From assembly GCF_902506655.1 (NCBI RefSeq), contig NZ_LR734808.1, positions 2,788,501 through 2,852,500 on the forward strand: a stretch of DNA of 64,000 nt, given 5' to 3'. The DNA comes from Marinoscillum sp. 108 (GTDB taxonomy: Bacteria > Bacteroidota > Bacteroidia > Cytophagales > Cyclobacteriaceae). The position numbers and the translations under genes were made by a program. Positions 46,001-54,400 of this stretch are shown here, piece after piece. Below the pieces are notes generated by a model. It did no database searches and was not told where the DNA came from. It was given only the letters and a program-made list of their open reading frames with translations. How positions within the stretch are numbered: position 1 is the stretch's first letter; each line of letters opens with the position of its first letter.

Positions 46001-48338
46001 TGGAGAGACGGAGTCTGTCATAACAGAGCCATCAGCCGAGGTGATTGCGGATGAACTGAGTGAGGTGGGTAGCTATCCCATTACCCTGTCAGGTGGATTG
46101 GCAAACAATTACACCATTACCCTGGCAAACGGAAGTATGTCAGTAGAAAAGGCCACGCTGACCGTGACACCTGACGATCAGCAGAAAGTATATGGAGAGG
46201 AAAATCCGGGTTTTACATTTGAGTATTCGGGCTTTGTCAATGAAGAAGATGCCACCGTGATCGCCACAGCACCAGCCTTCTCCAGCGACGCTACCGCTTC
46301 AAGTGATGTAGGGAGCTATGAGATTACCGGCTCTGGCGGAGAAGCGACAAATTATTCCTTCAGTTATGAGATAGGCGCTCTCACAGTGGTCAAAGCTGAT
46401 CAGGTCATCAGTATAGAAGCGATAGATGACAAGGACGTAACAGCGGAACCATTTGCGATACTGGCCAGCGCCACTTCCGGTCTGGAACTAAGCTATGAAG
46501 TGACCGGCCCTGCCACTGTCGAGGGTAACATCATCACGCTGACAGGTGTCACCGGGGAGGTGGAAGTGGCAGTAAGCCAGTTGGGCAATATTAATTATCA
46601 TGCTGCGGCAACGGAGACCGTAAGCTTTACAGTGACCGATGCGAGTAAAACCAATCAAACTATTTCGTTTACAGAGATTTCGGATCAGACTTACGGGGCC
46701 ACTCCTATTACACTGGAAGCTACTTCTGATTCAGGATTGAATCTCACATTTGATGTGGAGGGACCTGCGATTCTTGACGGCTCAACACTCACGATCACCG
46801 GAGTGGGTGAAGTGACGGTCACAGCCAGTCAGGCCGGGAATGAGACCTTCAATCCTGCCACTCTCGCTCAGTCGTTTACCGTTGCTCCGGCCACCCTCAC
46901 GGTTACTGTGCAAGGGGAGATAATCACTTATGGAGATGATCTTCCGGAGTTTACTTATGAGTTGGGAGGCTTTGTGAATGGTGAAGAAGAGGGGGTGCTG
47001 ACGTCCATACCTACCATCAGCAGCAACGCTTCGGTAGAGAGTGATGCCGGCACCTATGAGATCATCGCGTCTGGTGGAGAAGCGGTTAATTATACTTTCG
47101 CGTATGTGTCTGCTACTCTGACCATAGAAAAAGCAGATCAGGCGATAGCGCTGGAAGGGATTGCGGATAAATTAGTCACTGATGCTCCTTTTGAGATCAT
47201 TGGGATTGCGAGTTCTGATCTACCACTCACCTATGAACTTACCGGACCGGCCAGCCTCTCGGGCACGACCATCACGCTCAGCGGCAGTACGGGTACCGTT
47301 GTGATCACAGCCAGTCAGGCAGGTAATCAGAACTATCATGCAGCGATAACTACGAGTCTGAGTTTTAGTGTGACAGATCCATCTAAAGCGATGCAGACGA
47401 TCACTTTCGAAGCGATTCCTGAAAAGAAATATGGAGATGTATTTACGCTTGGGGCAACGGCAAGTTCAGCCCTCAGTGTGGTGTACGCTGTGACTTCAGG
47501 TCCTGCCAGTATTTCAGGTTCGGAACTGACCGTTACCGGAGTAGGGGAAGTGACCGTACTGGCCTCACAGGATGGAGATGAGTCCTTCAACCCTGCACCC
47601 TCAGTGAGTATGAGTTTTGTGGCCGGCAAAGCGAGCCTCATAGTAACAGCGGATGACAAAACCCGAATTTACGGGGAAGAGAATCCTGAGTTCACCGCCA
47701 GTATTCAGGGTTTCATTGGTAGTGATTCGGAGGCAGATTTGGAAGCGGTTCCAGCTGCCTCCACCACTGCCACTGAGACAAGTGATGCGGGGACTTATGC
47801 GATCACCGTTTCCGGTGGAGCTGCTCAGAATTATACTTTTAGTTATATCGAGGGTACGCTCACCATTGGCAAGGCAGTGGCTGTTGTGAGCCTGAGCAAC
47901 ATGGAGCAGGTGGCAGATGGAGAATCCAAGATGCCTACGGTAACCACCGATCCTGCTGATCTGTCTTATGAGATTACTTTTGACGGTAGCAGTGAGGTGC
48001 CTTCTGAAGACGGTACCTATGTGGTGGAGGTCACCATTGATGAGACCAACTATGAAGGGTCGGCTTCAGGAAACTTTGTATTAACCAAGGCATTCACACT
48101 GGAGGCACCCGTGAGGAATGAGGTGCAAGTCTACCCCAACCCGGCCTCTGAGAGGGTCATGGTAGAAGGAGCAGCTGGTCAGCTGGTCAAAATATATAAT
48201 CTGATGGGTGTGCTACAGATGGAGAGCGAAACCAACAGGACTATTCAAATTGGGGCGCTTAGCTCGGGAGTCTATTTGATTCGGGTGCTGGATGCTTCTG
48301 GTCAATTGGTCAGTCACCACAGAATAGTTAAGCACTAG
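40089..48338 (+). CDS. Giant T9SS-exported repeat protein with MBG domains
   Basis: This 2749-residue protein has a signal peptide, four repeats of about 340 residues (starting near 31, 366, 710 and 1041; each opens with a motif like FYWVGGSGDWDDYEHHW and ends in GNNxGW), then a long array of MBG-type Ig-like domains (about 1370-2665) in two alternating forms (KVYGxxNPxFTxTYSGF and IPEKxxxxPFxxxATxxSGL), and a T9SS sorting domain from VYPNPASERV (near 2681) to the end. It is exported and probably attached to the surface. The N-terminal repeats may be binding or beta-helical modules; their ligand is unknown. It lies between the HTCS and the LytTR/kinase pair. Confidence 0.9.
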   Translation: MKVHFYFILIVTLLLGREVAATELLVVETYYWIGGTGNWNDGAHWSATSGGEAVNSLPDETINVIFDDNSGTEDFTVTIDDPYNVRDITTSATALDIVFDNTHYSQDFLNIYGNISLNSHVSFEDVYILTSASDSVTVGFNGANMKEDIFFAGEGAYIIISDMTTGRLQHESGRLYLDDGLTLTLHSLFEKGGEGDKLDLADANINIQSTYFFDATSGFEFVAGTSVITTASSLLNLKFDGSGIGAEYHTFVIYSDVPPQGLGEAVFQNLIIEAGSNLTFLFSAGDALTITGNLALNGTVENPVKLRSWYPGSQVSLIMADGAEVSADWAQLTDIKITGEQAYEATNSIDGGNNSGWNIIAPEFDDYYWVGGSGAWEDYENHWATSSGGTTFHTSAPGLYDNVYFDEQSTAGETVVYTDSAELSMGSLMISDLTDHLQLYTTHEFSSSSQHGALYINGSFQSDPLFETNLTDLLFLGAGDQTIHANGDLQDSYEVFIEGIGTYGLLSDLVLKDFSWGRTDDQGLMTLDGFSLETERLQLNSESGYLDISNSAVKASYLKVYDGSKLIDNDQSSVEIYNTGLGGTLDGYLNYDDPAINHLIFNGDVRVVNVDDMFFDTLEFKPGSSVLFDNYASRDITVNEFMADGSLQPISIFGEAGINMVKASGSVSAESVIVKNINATGGADFTATNSLDLGGNAGWIFDGAFVPTDFYWVGGSGDWDDYEHHWAASSGGEDFLMRLPSRYDNVIFDTNSFSEDNSVVTLSSIVKISDLSMVSLSNTMTLKGEGQKGHLHPVRSLDFDPKALIDLKMYFESDSNQTLTADGAQFGEHEWYIYKEAGTVEIVGDLNAPDVNIDHQRGGIVFNDGAEWTDIVLKEYYTYNNTTVDLGKANIIAENFLLSWYSSGTLTEGNALIEVTNRYSDRRNQGVYTLKFNGEVNVESDVTARTLSITSGSEITFLAGSTIDILQNISMYSVTTNPSVIKSSIPGTQYTFSMASYGSVSANGLILSDSEATGGATFTANASEDAGNNTGWTINSIEPLDFYWVAPTNGAQWGNPASWATTSGGSELHTRAPGRYDNVYFDAESFDSEGLLGVIVHPNGHEVANLDMSGMDSPVRFMSYSSSDVLKLKIFESAVLSDKAQFEIQEIYLYDVHTFDVNGATFNKPLTVYAESGDDNVLSIPEGLNLESLEVYGGGIDFGADDFTIGDLHLDNMTSTVDLSGASFEIGESFYVVSDEAVLGTDCSISMPSGGTFGGSAWGSVGQVTLSGEVEVGTYFHINELILDGGADLTVLYKSHLSFDTLIAEGGSQEDPITLSRGDEHPVPSSIYSDAETIELKWGELYGIEAKGDADFIGVATLDLGNNPGWTFTKLDPELVFSELESVTYGDESFELNAAIHEGLQVLYDTEDIDKIGIDGSSVSIEGAGQADIRAYFDGNDYYEAAEIIQPLTINKALLTASPAPKSKVYGAELPEFTPLYSGFVHEEDASVIDTPPTANTDASVGSAVGEYDISLSGAEDNNYTFEYEPGTLTVNKATLTVTAEDKVMTYGGAEPAYTFTYSGFVLDETADVINEEPSGVFVSEMPGDAGLYILSIEEDGNDDNYDFVYVDGELTVEKAPLTASADEKTKVYGATNPQFTITYSGFMNADGPTDIVEPTATTSATELSGVGTYDITLTDGSADNYVLTLEDGLLTVSQKELTVIADDQSKTYGEENPELTITYSGFENGDDTDDLEELPTITTTATLESDAGTYPIELSNGTGINYAVTLVNGELTINQASQEISIEEIPEKKIIDEPFQVTATATSGLEIAFSIDGPATLSGNTVTLSGAPGTVVIYADQEGDNNYLAAETQSILFDVLDTTRMKQEITIASISDKVYGAAPFSFSASTSSGLELTFTTEGPIAIEDELITISGVGTASIVARQAGDEEYNAASLKMTFEIDKAPLTATAESKSRIYGEVNPALTISYAGFVNGETESVITEPSAEVIADELSEVGSYPITLSGGLANNYTITLANGSMSVEKATLTVTPDDQQKVYGEENPGFTFEYSGFVNEEDATVIATAPAFSSDATASSDVGSYEITGSGGEATNYSFSYEIGALTVVKADQVISIEAIDDKDVTAEPFAILASATSGLELSYEVTGPATVEGNIITLTGVTGEVEVAVSQLGNINYHAAATETVSFTVTDASKTNQTISFTEISDQTYGATPITLEATSDSGLNLTFDVEGPAILDGSTLTITGVGEVTVTASQAGNETFNPATLAQSFTVAPATLTVTVQGEIITYGDDLPEFTYELGGFVNGEEEGVLTSIPTISSNASVESDAGTYEIIASGGEAVNYTFAYVSATLTIEKADQAIALEGIADKLVTDAPFEIIGIASSDLPLTYELTGPASLSGTTITLSGSTGTVVITASQAGNQNYHAAITTSLSFSVTDPSKAMQTITFEAIPEKKYGDVFTLGATASSALSVVYAVTSGPASISGSELTVTGVGEVTVLASQDGDESFNPAPSVSMSFVAGKASLIVTADDKTRIYGEENPEFTASIQGFIGSDSEADLEAVPAASTTATETSDAGTYAITVSGGAAQNYTFSYIEGTLTIGKAVAVVSLSNMEQVADGESKMPTVTTDPADLSYEITFDGSSEVPSEDGTYVVEVTIDETNYEGSASGNFVLTKAFTLEAPVRNEVQVYPNPASERVMVEGAAGQLVKIYNLMGVLQMESETNRTIQIGALSSGVYLIRVLDASGQLVSHHRIVKH

Positions 48339-48383
48339 AATTAAAGACCATACTAAGGCGGACTGATCATTAGATTGGTCACT

Positions 48384-48412
48384 AGCCAGCTCCCAGGGAG
48401 CTGGCTTTTTTT
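48384..48412 (+). terminator. Rho-independent terminator after the giant gene
   Basis: AGCCAGCTCC (48384-48393) pairs with GGAGCTGGCT (48397-48406) around CAG and is followed by seven T. Confidence 0.92.
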
Positions 48413-48521
48413 GTGCCTTCAGCAGCTAGCGCTTATCGCAGTTGTCTGTTTTGGGTGAATTGGCTTAAATTCGGGATACCTAATACTCCTATAGGTGGCA
48501 AATAAGGGTTAAAGTAGATTT

Positions 48522-49274
48522 ATGGCAAAATTGAGGATACTAGTAGCTGAGGATAACCTGGTTCACGCCAGCAAAATGGAGATGATACTGGAAGAGCTAG
48601 GATATGATCTGATTGGTATTTTCAATAATGAAGCAGAGGTGATGCGCATGTTCAATGCCACTCTGCCGGACCTGGTGATCCTGGACATTGATCTGAAAGA
48701 TAGTGACGATGGTGTGTCCATTGCTTCTAAAATCAATAACATACGGCCTACTCCTATCATTTTTGCCACGTCATTTGTAGACAAAGAGACCATTTCCAGG
48801 GCGCTGCAGACCGATCCATATGCATACCTGATCAAGCCCATAGAAAAGCCCTCTTTGCAGGCGGCTATTGAACTGGCAGTATTTAAGTTGGGTAAGAAAG
48901 ATCAGGAGGGGAGTGCTGGCAAATTTTCGGGCTGGTCTGAAGACCTTGTTCTGAACGAAAGCTTTTTTATTAAATCTGGCAGCAAGTTGGTGAAGGTTGC
49001 CTGGGCTGATATTCGATGGATAGAGGTAAGCCAGGACCGGTACTGTGAGATCGTCTCAGAAAAGCGCAGTTTTCAGATTCGCTCATCCATGAACCAGTTA
49101 GAGGAGAAATTGAACCCGGCAGTGTTTGTGAGGATTCACAGATCACATATCGTGAATATCGAAAAAGTGGACGGGGTGGATGATGTTGATATGGTGGTAG
49201 AAGTAGGCGAAAAATCACTACCCCTTGGGGGAGCTTATAAAAACAATTTGATGAACAGACTCAGATTGTTATGA
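48522..49274 (+). CDS. LytTR-family response regulator
   Basis: This 250-residue protein has an N-terminal receiver (1-120: acidic AEDN, phospho-acceptor Asp55 in ILDIDL, Lys in LIKPIE) and a C-terminal LytTR DNA-binding domain (about 150-250, with FVRIHRSHIVNIEKVDGVD). LytTR proteins bind two direct repeats about 21 bp apart. It is 38 bp from the kinase gene and the two form a pair. A matching direct repeat sits upstream of the next giant gene (51323-51354). Confidence 0.94.
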   Translation: MAKLRILVAEDNLVHASKMEMILEELGYDLIGIFNNEAEVMRMFNATLPDLVILDIDLKDSDDGVSIASKINNIRPTPIIFATSFVDKETISRALQTDPYAYLIKPIEKPSLQAAIELAVFKLGKKDQEGSAGKFSGWSEDLVLNESFFIKSGSKLVKVAWADIRWIEVSQDRYCEIVSEKRSFQIRSSMNQLEEKLNPAVFVRIHRSHIVNIEKVDGVDDVDMVVEVGEKSLPLGGAYKNNLMNRLRLL

Positions 49275-49312
49275 TTTACTAATATTACTCTCAACCAACC
49301 TTACTTATCGCC

Positions 49313-51259
49313 ATGAATAGAGTCATTCGTTTCTCCCTGTGTTTGTCATTCTACATTAGTTCCCTATTTGCGGGAGCTCAGGGATTGTCTCTGGTAGATA
49401 GCTTGAAATCGATGCTGAAAAATCCGCCCAATGATTCAGTGGAAACCCGCTGGGTCAACTCACTCTTTGGGTTATACATGTCGATTGATATGGACTCTGC
49501 CCTTTACTATGGCCAGCAGGCCAAAGCGCTGGCAGAGGAGCTTCAGGATTCGGTATTGATTGCCAGCAACACCCTCAATTTCGGAGGGTATTACTGGTAC
49601 CAGTCGGATTTCATCAAAGCGATGGAATGCTATGTCCGGGCTGCAGAGATTTTTGATAAGCTGGGGAGTGAAACTGACAAAGCCGACGCGCAGCTCAATA
49701 TTGCCCTGATCTATATGACCATGGGCGAAGGAGCAAAATCTAAACCCCTTTTTTACAAAGTCTTTGAGGTCTATAAACGAAATAATTACCTGAACGGTCT
49801 CTCAACGGCCTATCAATACCTCGGGGCTGTCTTTCAGGATGAAGCCAACTATGACTCGGCTATTTATTGCTTTAAAAACTGCATTGACTATGCCATAAAG
49901 TCTAAAATGGTGTTGAATCAGGCTTGGGGCTATAGTGGCCTGGGGGAGGCGTATCTAAAGAAAGGAATGTATGCTGAAGCCAGAGCGTATCAATTGAAAT
50001 CTCTTCAAATAGAAGAACAGCTGGGCAACAGAGTAGGAATGCTCCAATCTTACATCGCTCTTGGGTCATTAGAAAAACAAATGGGGAACCTGTCAATGGC
50101 TGAGCAATATTTTGTAAAAGCAGAGTCCATGCCTGAGTTGTCAGGAGACCTTATCAGTCAGCGAAATCTATCCCAGGAGTTTGTGAAATTGTATGAAACC
50201 ACAGGTGAAGTGGCTAAAGCATACGAATACTATCGAAAACATGTAGCTGCGGTTGATTCCATTAAAAATTCACAAGACTTGGCGACGATCAATGAGCTCA
50301 ATGAAAAATATGAATCTGAGAAGAAGGCCAACGAAATTTTGACTTTGCAAAGAGAAAGTGAGCTGAACAGATTGATTTTGGACAAAGAGAGGAGTCAGAA
50401 GTTGCTCTTCGGAGGTGCTTCTGTTTTATTTCTGCTACTCAGTGGTGCCATGATTTTTGGCTATTTCCAACTGAAGAAGTCGAAAAATCAGATTGACAAG
50501 CAAAACAAACTGGTCACCAAAATCAACAAAGCACTCAACAAGTCACAGGATGAACTCCTTGCAGCCAATAAGACCAAAGACAAGTTTTTTGCACTCGTGG
50601 CCCATGATCTCAGGGGGCCGGTTACTTCTATGCAAGGCATTGGCCGAATGCTTTCGTTTTATCGAAAAAAGGGAGATGAGGAGCGCATCGATCAACTCAT
50701 CGAGCAGGTAGATCAGTCCTCTGCATCGGTGAATCATCTGCTGGACAATCTGCTCAAATGGGCCCTCTCGCAAACCAATGGTCTCAATTTTCAGCGTGGA
50801 GCATTTGAAACGAAGGGCTTGGTAGAGGAGTGCATGACTATTTTTGACGAGGGCATAAAAGCCAAAGAGATCGCCGTATCTGTAGAAATGCAAGGCGGCC
50901 TGATGGTGGAGGCCGACTACAATATGATCAGTACCGTTCTCAGAAACCTGCTGAGCAACGCGCTCAAATTTTCACCAGTAGGGGGCACGATTAAATTATC
51001 AGTTTCTGAGCGAGAGGATTATGCTGAGATCACTGTAACGGACTCAGGGCAGGGTATGCCAGAAGAGACCATCCGTAAAATTCAAGGAAATGAGCCTGTA
51101 GAAAGCACCCGCGGTTCACAGGGTGAAAAGGGCACCGGGCTTGGGCTTGTATTGTGTCAGGAATTCATTCGCTTGCATGGTCAGCAGTTGCACATCTCTT
51201 CCTCCAGCCAGGGTACTTCTATCTCCTTTCTACTGCAGCTCGCACATCAGATGGCTTAG
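49313..51259 (+). CDS. TPR-domain sensor histidine kinase
   Basis: This 648-residue kinase has a signal peptide (about 1-23), periplasmic TPR repeats (about 60-320), a TM helix (about 363-385), a coiled linker, HisKA with LVAHDLRGPV (His431), and HATPase with NLLSNALKFSP, DSGQGMP and GTGLGLVL. TPR kinases of this type often pair with LytTR regulators in Bacteroidota. It follows the regulator by 38 bp. The signal is not known; TPRs suggest a protein or peptide contact. Confidence 0.93.
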   Translation: MNRVIRFSLCLSFYISSLFAGAQGLSLVDSLKSMLKNPPNDSVETRWVNSLFGLYMSIDMDSALYYGQQAKALAEELQDSVLIASNTLNFGGYYWYQSDFIKAMECYVRAAEIFDKLGSETDKADAQLNIALIYMTMGEGAKSKPLFYKVFEVYKRNNYLNGLSTAYQYLGAVFQDEANYDSAIYCFKNCIDYAIKSKMVLNQAWGYSGLGEAYLKKGMYAEARAYQLKSLQIEEQLGNRVGMLQSYIALGSLEKQMGNLSMAEQYFVKAESMPELSGDLISQRNLSQEFVKLYETTGEVAKAYEYYRKHVAAVDSIKNSQDLATINELNEKYESEKKANEILTLQRESELNRLILDKERSQKLLFGGASVLFLLLSGAMIFGYFQLKKSKNQIDKQNKLVTKINKALNKSQDELLAANKTKDKFFALVAHDLRGPVTSMQGIGRMLSFYRKKGDEERIDQLIEQVDQSSASVNHLLDNLLKWALSQTNGLNFQRGAFETKGLVEECMTIFDEGIKAKEIAVSVEMQGGLMVEADYNMISTVLRNLLSNALKFSPVGGTIKLSVSEREDYAEITVTDSGQGMPEETIRKIQGNEPVESTRGSQGEKGTGLGLVLCQEFIRLHGQQLHISSSSQGTSISFLLQLAHQMA

Positions 51260-51322
51260 GTTTGGGGTTTTCAAAGGTAAAAATTAAGACGCGCTTAAAA
51301 ATTTAATGATCAGAGTTGATAG

Positions 51323-51354
51323 GTTCATGTACGTATCTGAGTAGTTCATGTACG
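51323..51354 (+). promoter_or_regulatory. Putative LytTR binding site (21-bp direct repeat)
   Basis: GTTCATGTACG occurs exactly at 51323-51333 and again at 51344-51354, a 21-bp period (two helical turns). Both share the GTTNRK core of LytTR sites. It lies about 90-120 bp before the start of the second giant protein and follows the LytTR/kinase genes. Confidence 0.6.
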
Positions 51355-51441
51355 GATTGAATTAGCAGATTTTATTAGGAATCATATTACGGTGCAAAGC
51401 CTCTCAGGGAGGTCTATTGTCCCTTAAAACCTAGTAAAGAC

Positions 51442-54400
51442 ATGAACAATCTATCCACCTTTGATTCCCTGGAATCACGCACCGCACCTTTGACCAAAGG
51501 AGTGCCCAGATCCTTGGCAGTCTTAGTACTGCTCTTGCTTACAGTTTCAGCCACTTTTGCCCAGCCGCCCATCTCTGGTGGAGATTGTGGAAGAAATGTA
51601 TTGAACTTTGAAGCCGGTTATCTCAGTACCACCATTGATGAATTTCCAATCAGCTCTCAGGGGTCGGGTACCTGGGAGGCATGGGTGAAAAAAGCCAATT
51701 GGGGATCGGGCTCTCAGGAATTTACGATTTTTTCGAATGCCTATGCTTATCCAAGTGAGAAGGCTTTTTATGTCTCACTGCATCCGATGGTCGGGTTGCA
51801 TTTCCGAAGTGGATATACCGACGGTGGCTATGCGGCATACCCTACCACCATGCAGTACACCGCGGATTCCTGGCACCATTTGGCAGCTACCTGGTCAGAA
51901 GACGGGAGCAATGTAACTATTGCGATTTACGTGGATGGAGATTCTATTACTTCCACTCAGACTACTTCGAAATTTGGTATCGAGCCAACTCTTTATTTTG
52001 GAGGGTCACCGACGCACGCCGCCTTTGCGCCGGGAAGCATGGCTGAAATACGAATCTGGGATGTTGCCAGAACAGAAGCGGAGATATCCTCCAGTATGAA
52101 CAGTACCCTGATCGGCAATGAAACCGGCCTGATCGGTTACTGGCCACTCAATGATGCCACCGAGAGTACCACTGCTACCAATCTGGTCGCCAGTGGAAGT
52201 GCAGCCACTTTGGTATCCATGACTCCATCCTCAGCATGGGTAGCTACCTACCCGTTTGGCGTTAGCTCTGGTGCAGAAGTGAAAAGCGGGTCAACGATCG
52301 ATTTTGAAACCCAGATGACCAATGAGAGTTCCGAGGTTAAAGTATTTACCATTACAAATAATGGAGCCACAACCCTTGACTTTACAGAAAGCCCCATTTC
52401 ACAAATGGCTGGAACAGATGCCGATCAATTCATTCTTGACCTGACAGGTACCGCTGGATCATTAGCCGTGGGAGCTTCTACCACTTTGTCGGTTAGCTTT
52501 CATCCTACCTCAGAAGGAGTAAAAACGGCGTTCTTTTCATTGACTAATGTGGAGAGCTGTGAAGATCCTTATACCATTTATTTATCAGGTATTGGTAGCA
52601 CTTTGGACGGTTCGGTGAGTGTGGACGCCAATGTTTCCATCTATGGTGGTTCAGATGGTCAGTTGACCGTGAGCCCATCTGGAGGTACGGCACCCTATAC
52701 CTATCTCTGGAGTAACGGAGCTACAACAGCTACAGCTACGGGGTTGAGTATCGGGGAGCACTCCGTTATTGTCACGGACGATGTAGGGGCTTCTGTGATG
52801 AGGTCGGCTTCCATTACACAGCCCGATGAGCTCAGCATTACCTTAACAGTGGACGCCCATGTATCAACGGTAGGGGGCAATGATGGAGCGATCACGGCAT
52901 CAGTTACAGGAGGGGTAGAACCCTATTCTTATTTGTGGAACAATGATGAAACAACGGCTTCCATCTCCAGCCTGATTGCCGGTGAATATGAATTGACCGT
53001 GACTGATGCAAATGGTGCTACTTCCTCAGGGTCAGTGATCGTGACTCAGCCCAAACCATTTGAAGCCAATATTCAGGTGGTGACTGAGGTGTCAGGAGGA
53101 GGTTCATACGGTGAACTATCTGCATTTGGATTGTACGGTGAGGAACCCTATACCTATTTATGGAGCAATGGAGCTGATAGTCAGGTAATTTCCAACCTGA
53201 CTGCTGGCACCTATTCGGTCATTATTACGGATGATGAAGGTAAAGAGGAAGAAGCCTCCATAGTCCTTGGGGAAGGCATCACAAGACTAACTTATACAGG
53301 GGCTTTTTATGAGTCAGGAGACAATACAGGTTCTGTTATCGGGTCTGCTAAAATATCATTACTTGGGGGTCGATTTAGCTCAGATGATTTGGGCACATCG
53401 GAGGTTAGTATTTCCTTACCTTCGGGTCTTACTTCTACATTGACTGTAGAAGAAAATTCTCTGATCGCACAAGACTGGACATCCCTGGAGTTAAAGGGTG
53501 ATCTGTCTTACCAAACATGGGCCGTCTCGACTTTTGGAAATGGACTATTTGTGGTATTAGCCAATAGCTATGAAACTAGCGTGATGTCATCTGCAGATGG
53601 AGTCAATTGGGTCGTAGGTGATTTGGAGCATCAGGATTGGTCTTCTGTGGCTTATGGTAATGGTAGATATGTAGCTGTGACTACAGATGGCTATGCTTCT
53701 TATTCTGAAAATGGTATTAATTGGTCAAGTCCGGCTTTCTTAGAAGATTCAGACTGGAAGGATGTTGCCTTTGGCAATGGGTTATTTGTGGTGATTGCAA
53801 GTTACTATGATGATTATGCAGTCATGGTGTCCGAGGATGGTGAAAACTGGACGGTTCCTGGTACATTGATTAATGATTACTGGGTATCTATTACCTATGG
53901 TGGAGGTCAGTTTTTAGCAGTGAGCGAGTACGGCAATGTCATGGTTTCATCCGATGGTCAAGACTGGCTGTTATATACTGATGCTATGGAATCCAGTAGC
54001 GTCAATGGCCTGGCCTATGGCAATGGTAAGTATGTTGTATGTTCTGATGATAGCGGTGAGGAATTATATGGAAAAATATGGTCGTCGACGAATGGTGTCA
54101 ACTGGACCGAACAATCGATCTCTGTAAGCAGAGACTGGGAGTTGGTGACCTATGGTGGTGGTAATTTTATTGTAACGGGCGACGGTTTTAATGATGGGAT
54201 ATCTATGATATCCAGTGATGGAGAGAACTGGAGTACTTTCGACAATGGAGTATATGAAGTGCGTACCTTGAATTATGGCAACGGAATCTTTGTCGGTTTC
54301 GGAGAGCATGTGGACAGTGATGATGATGTGTTTGTCAGCTCGACATCTTCCGTAGCCACACTTACACTTTCTGGCAACGCATCAAGCCATCAAAGTAGTG

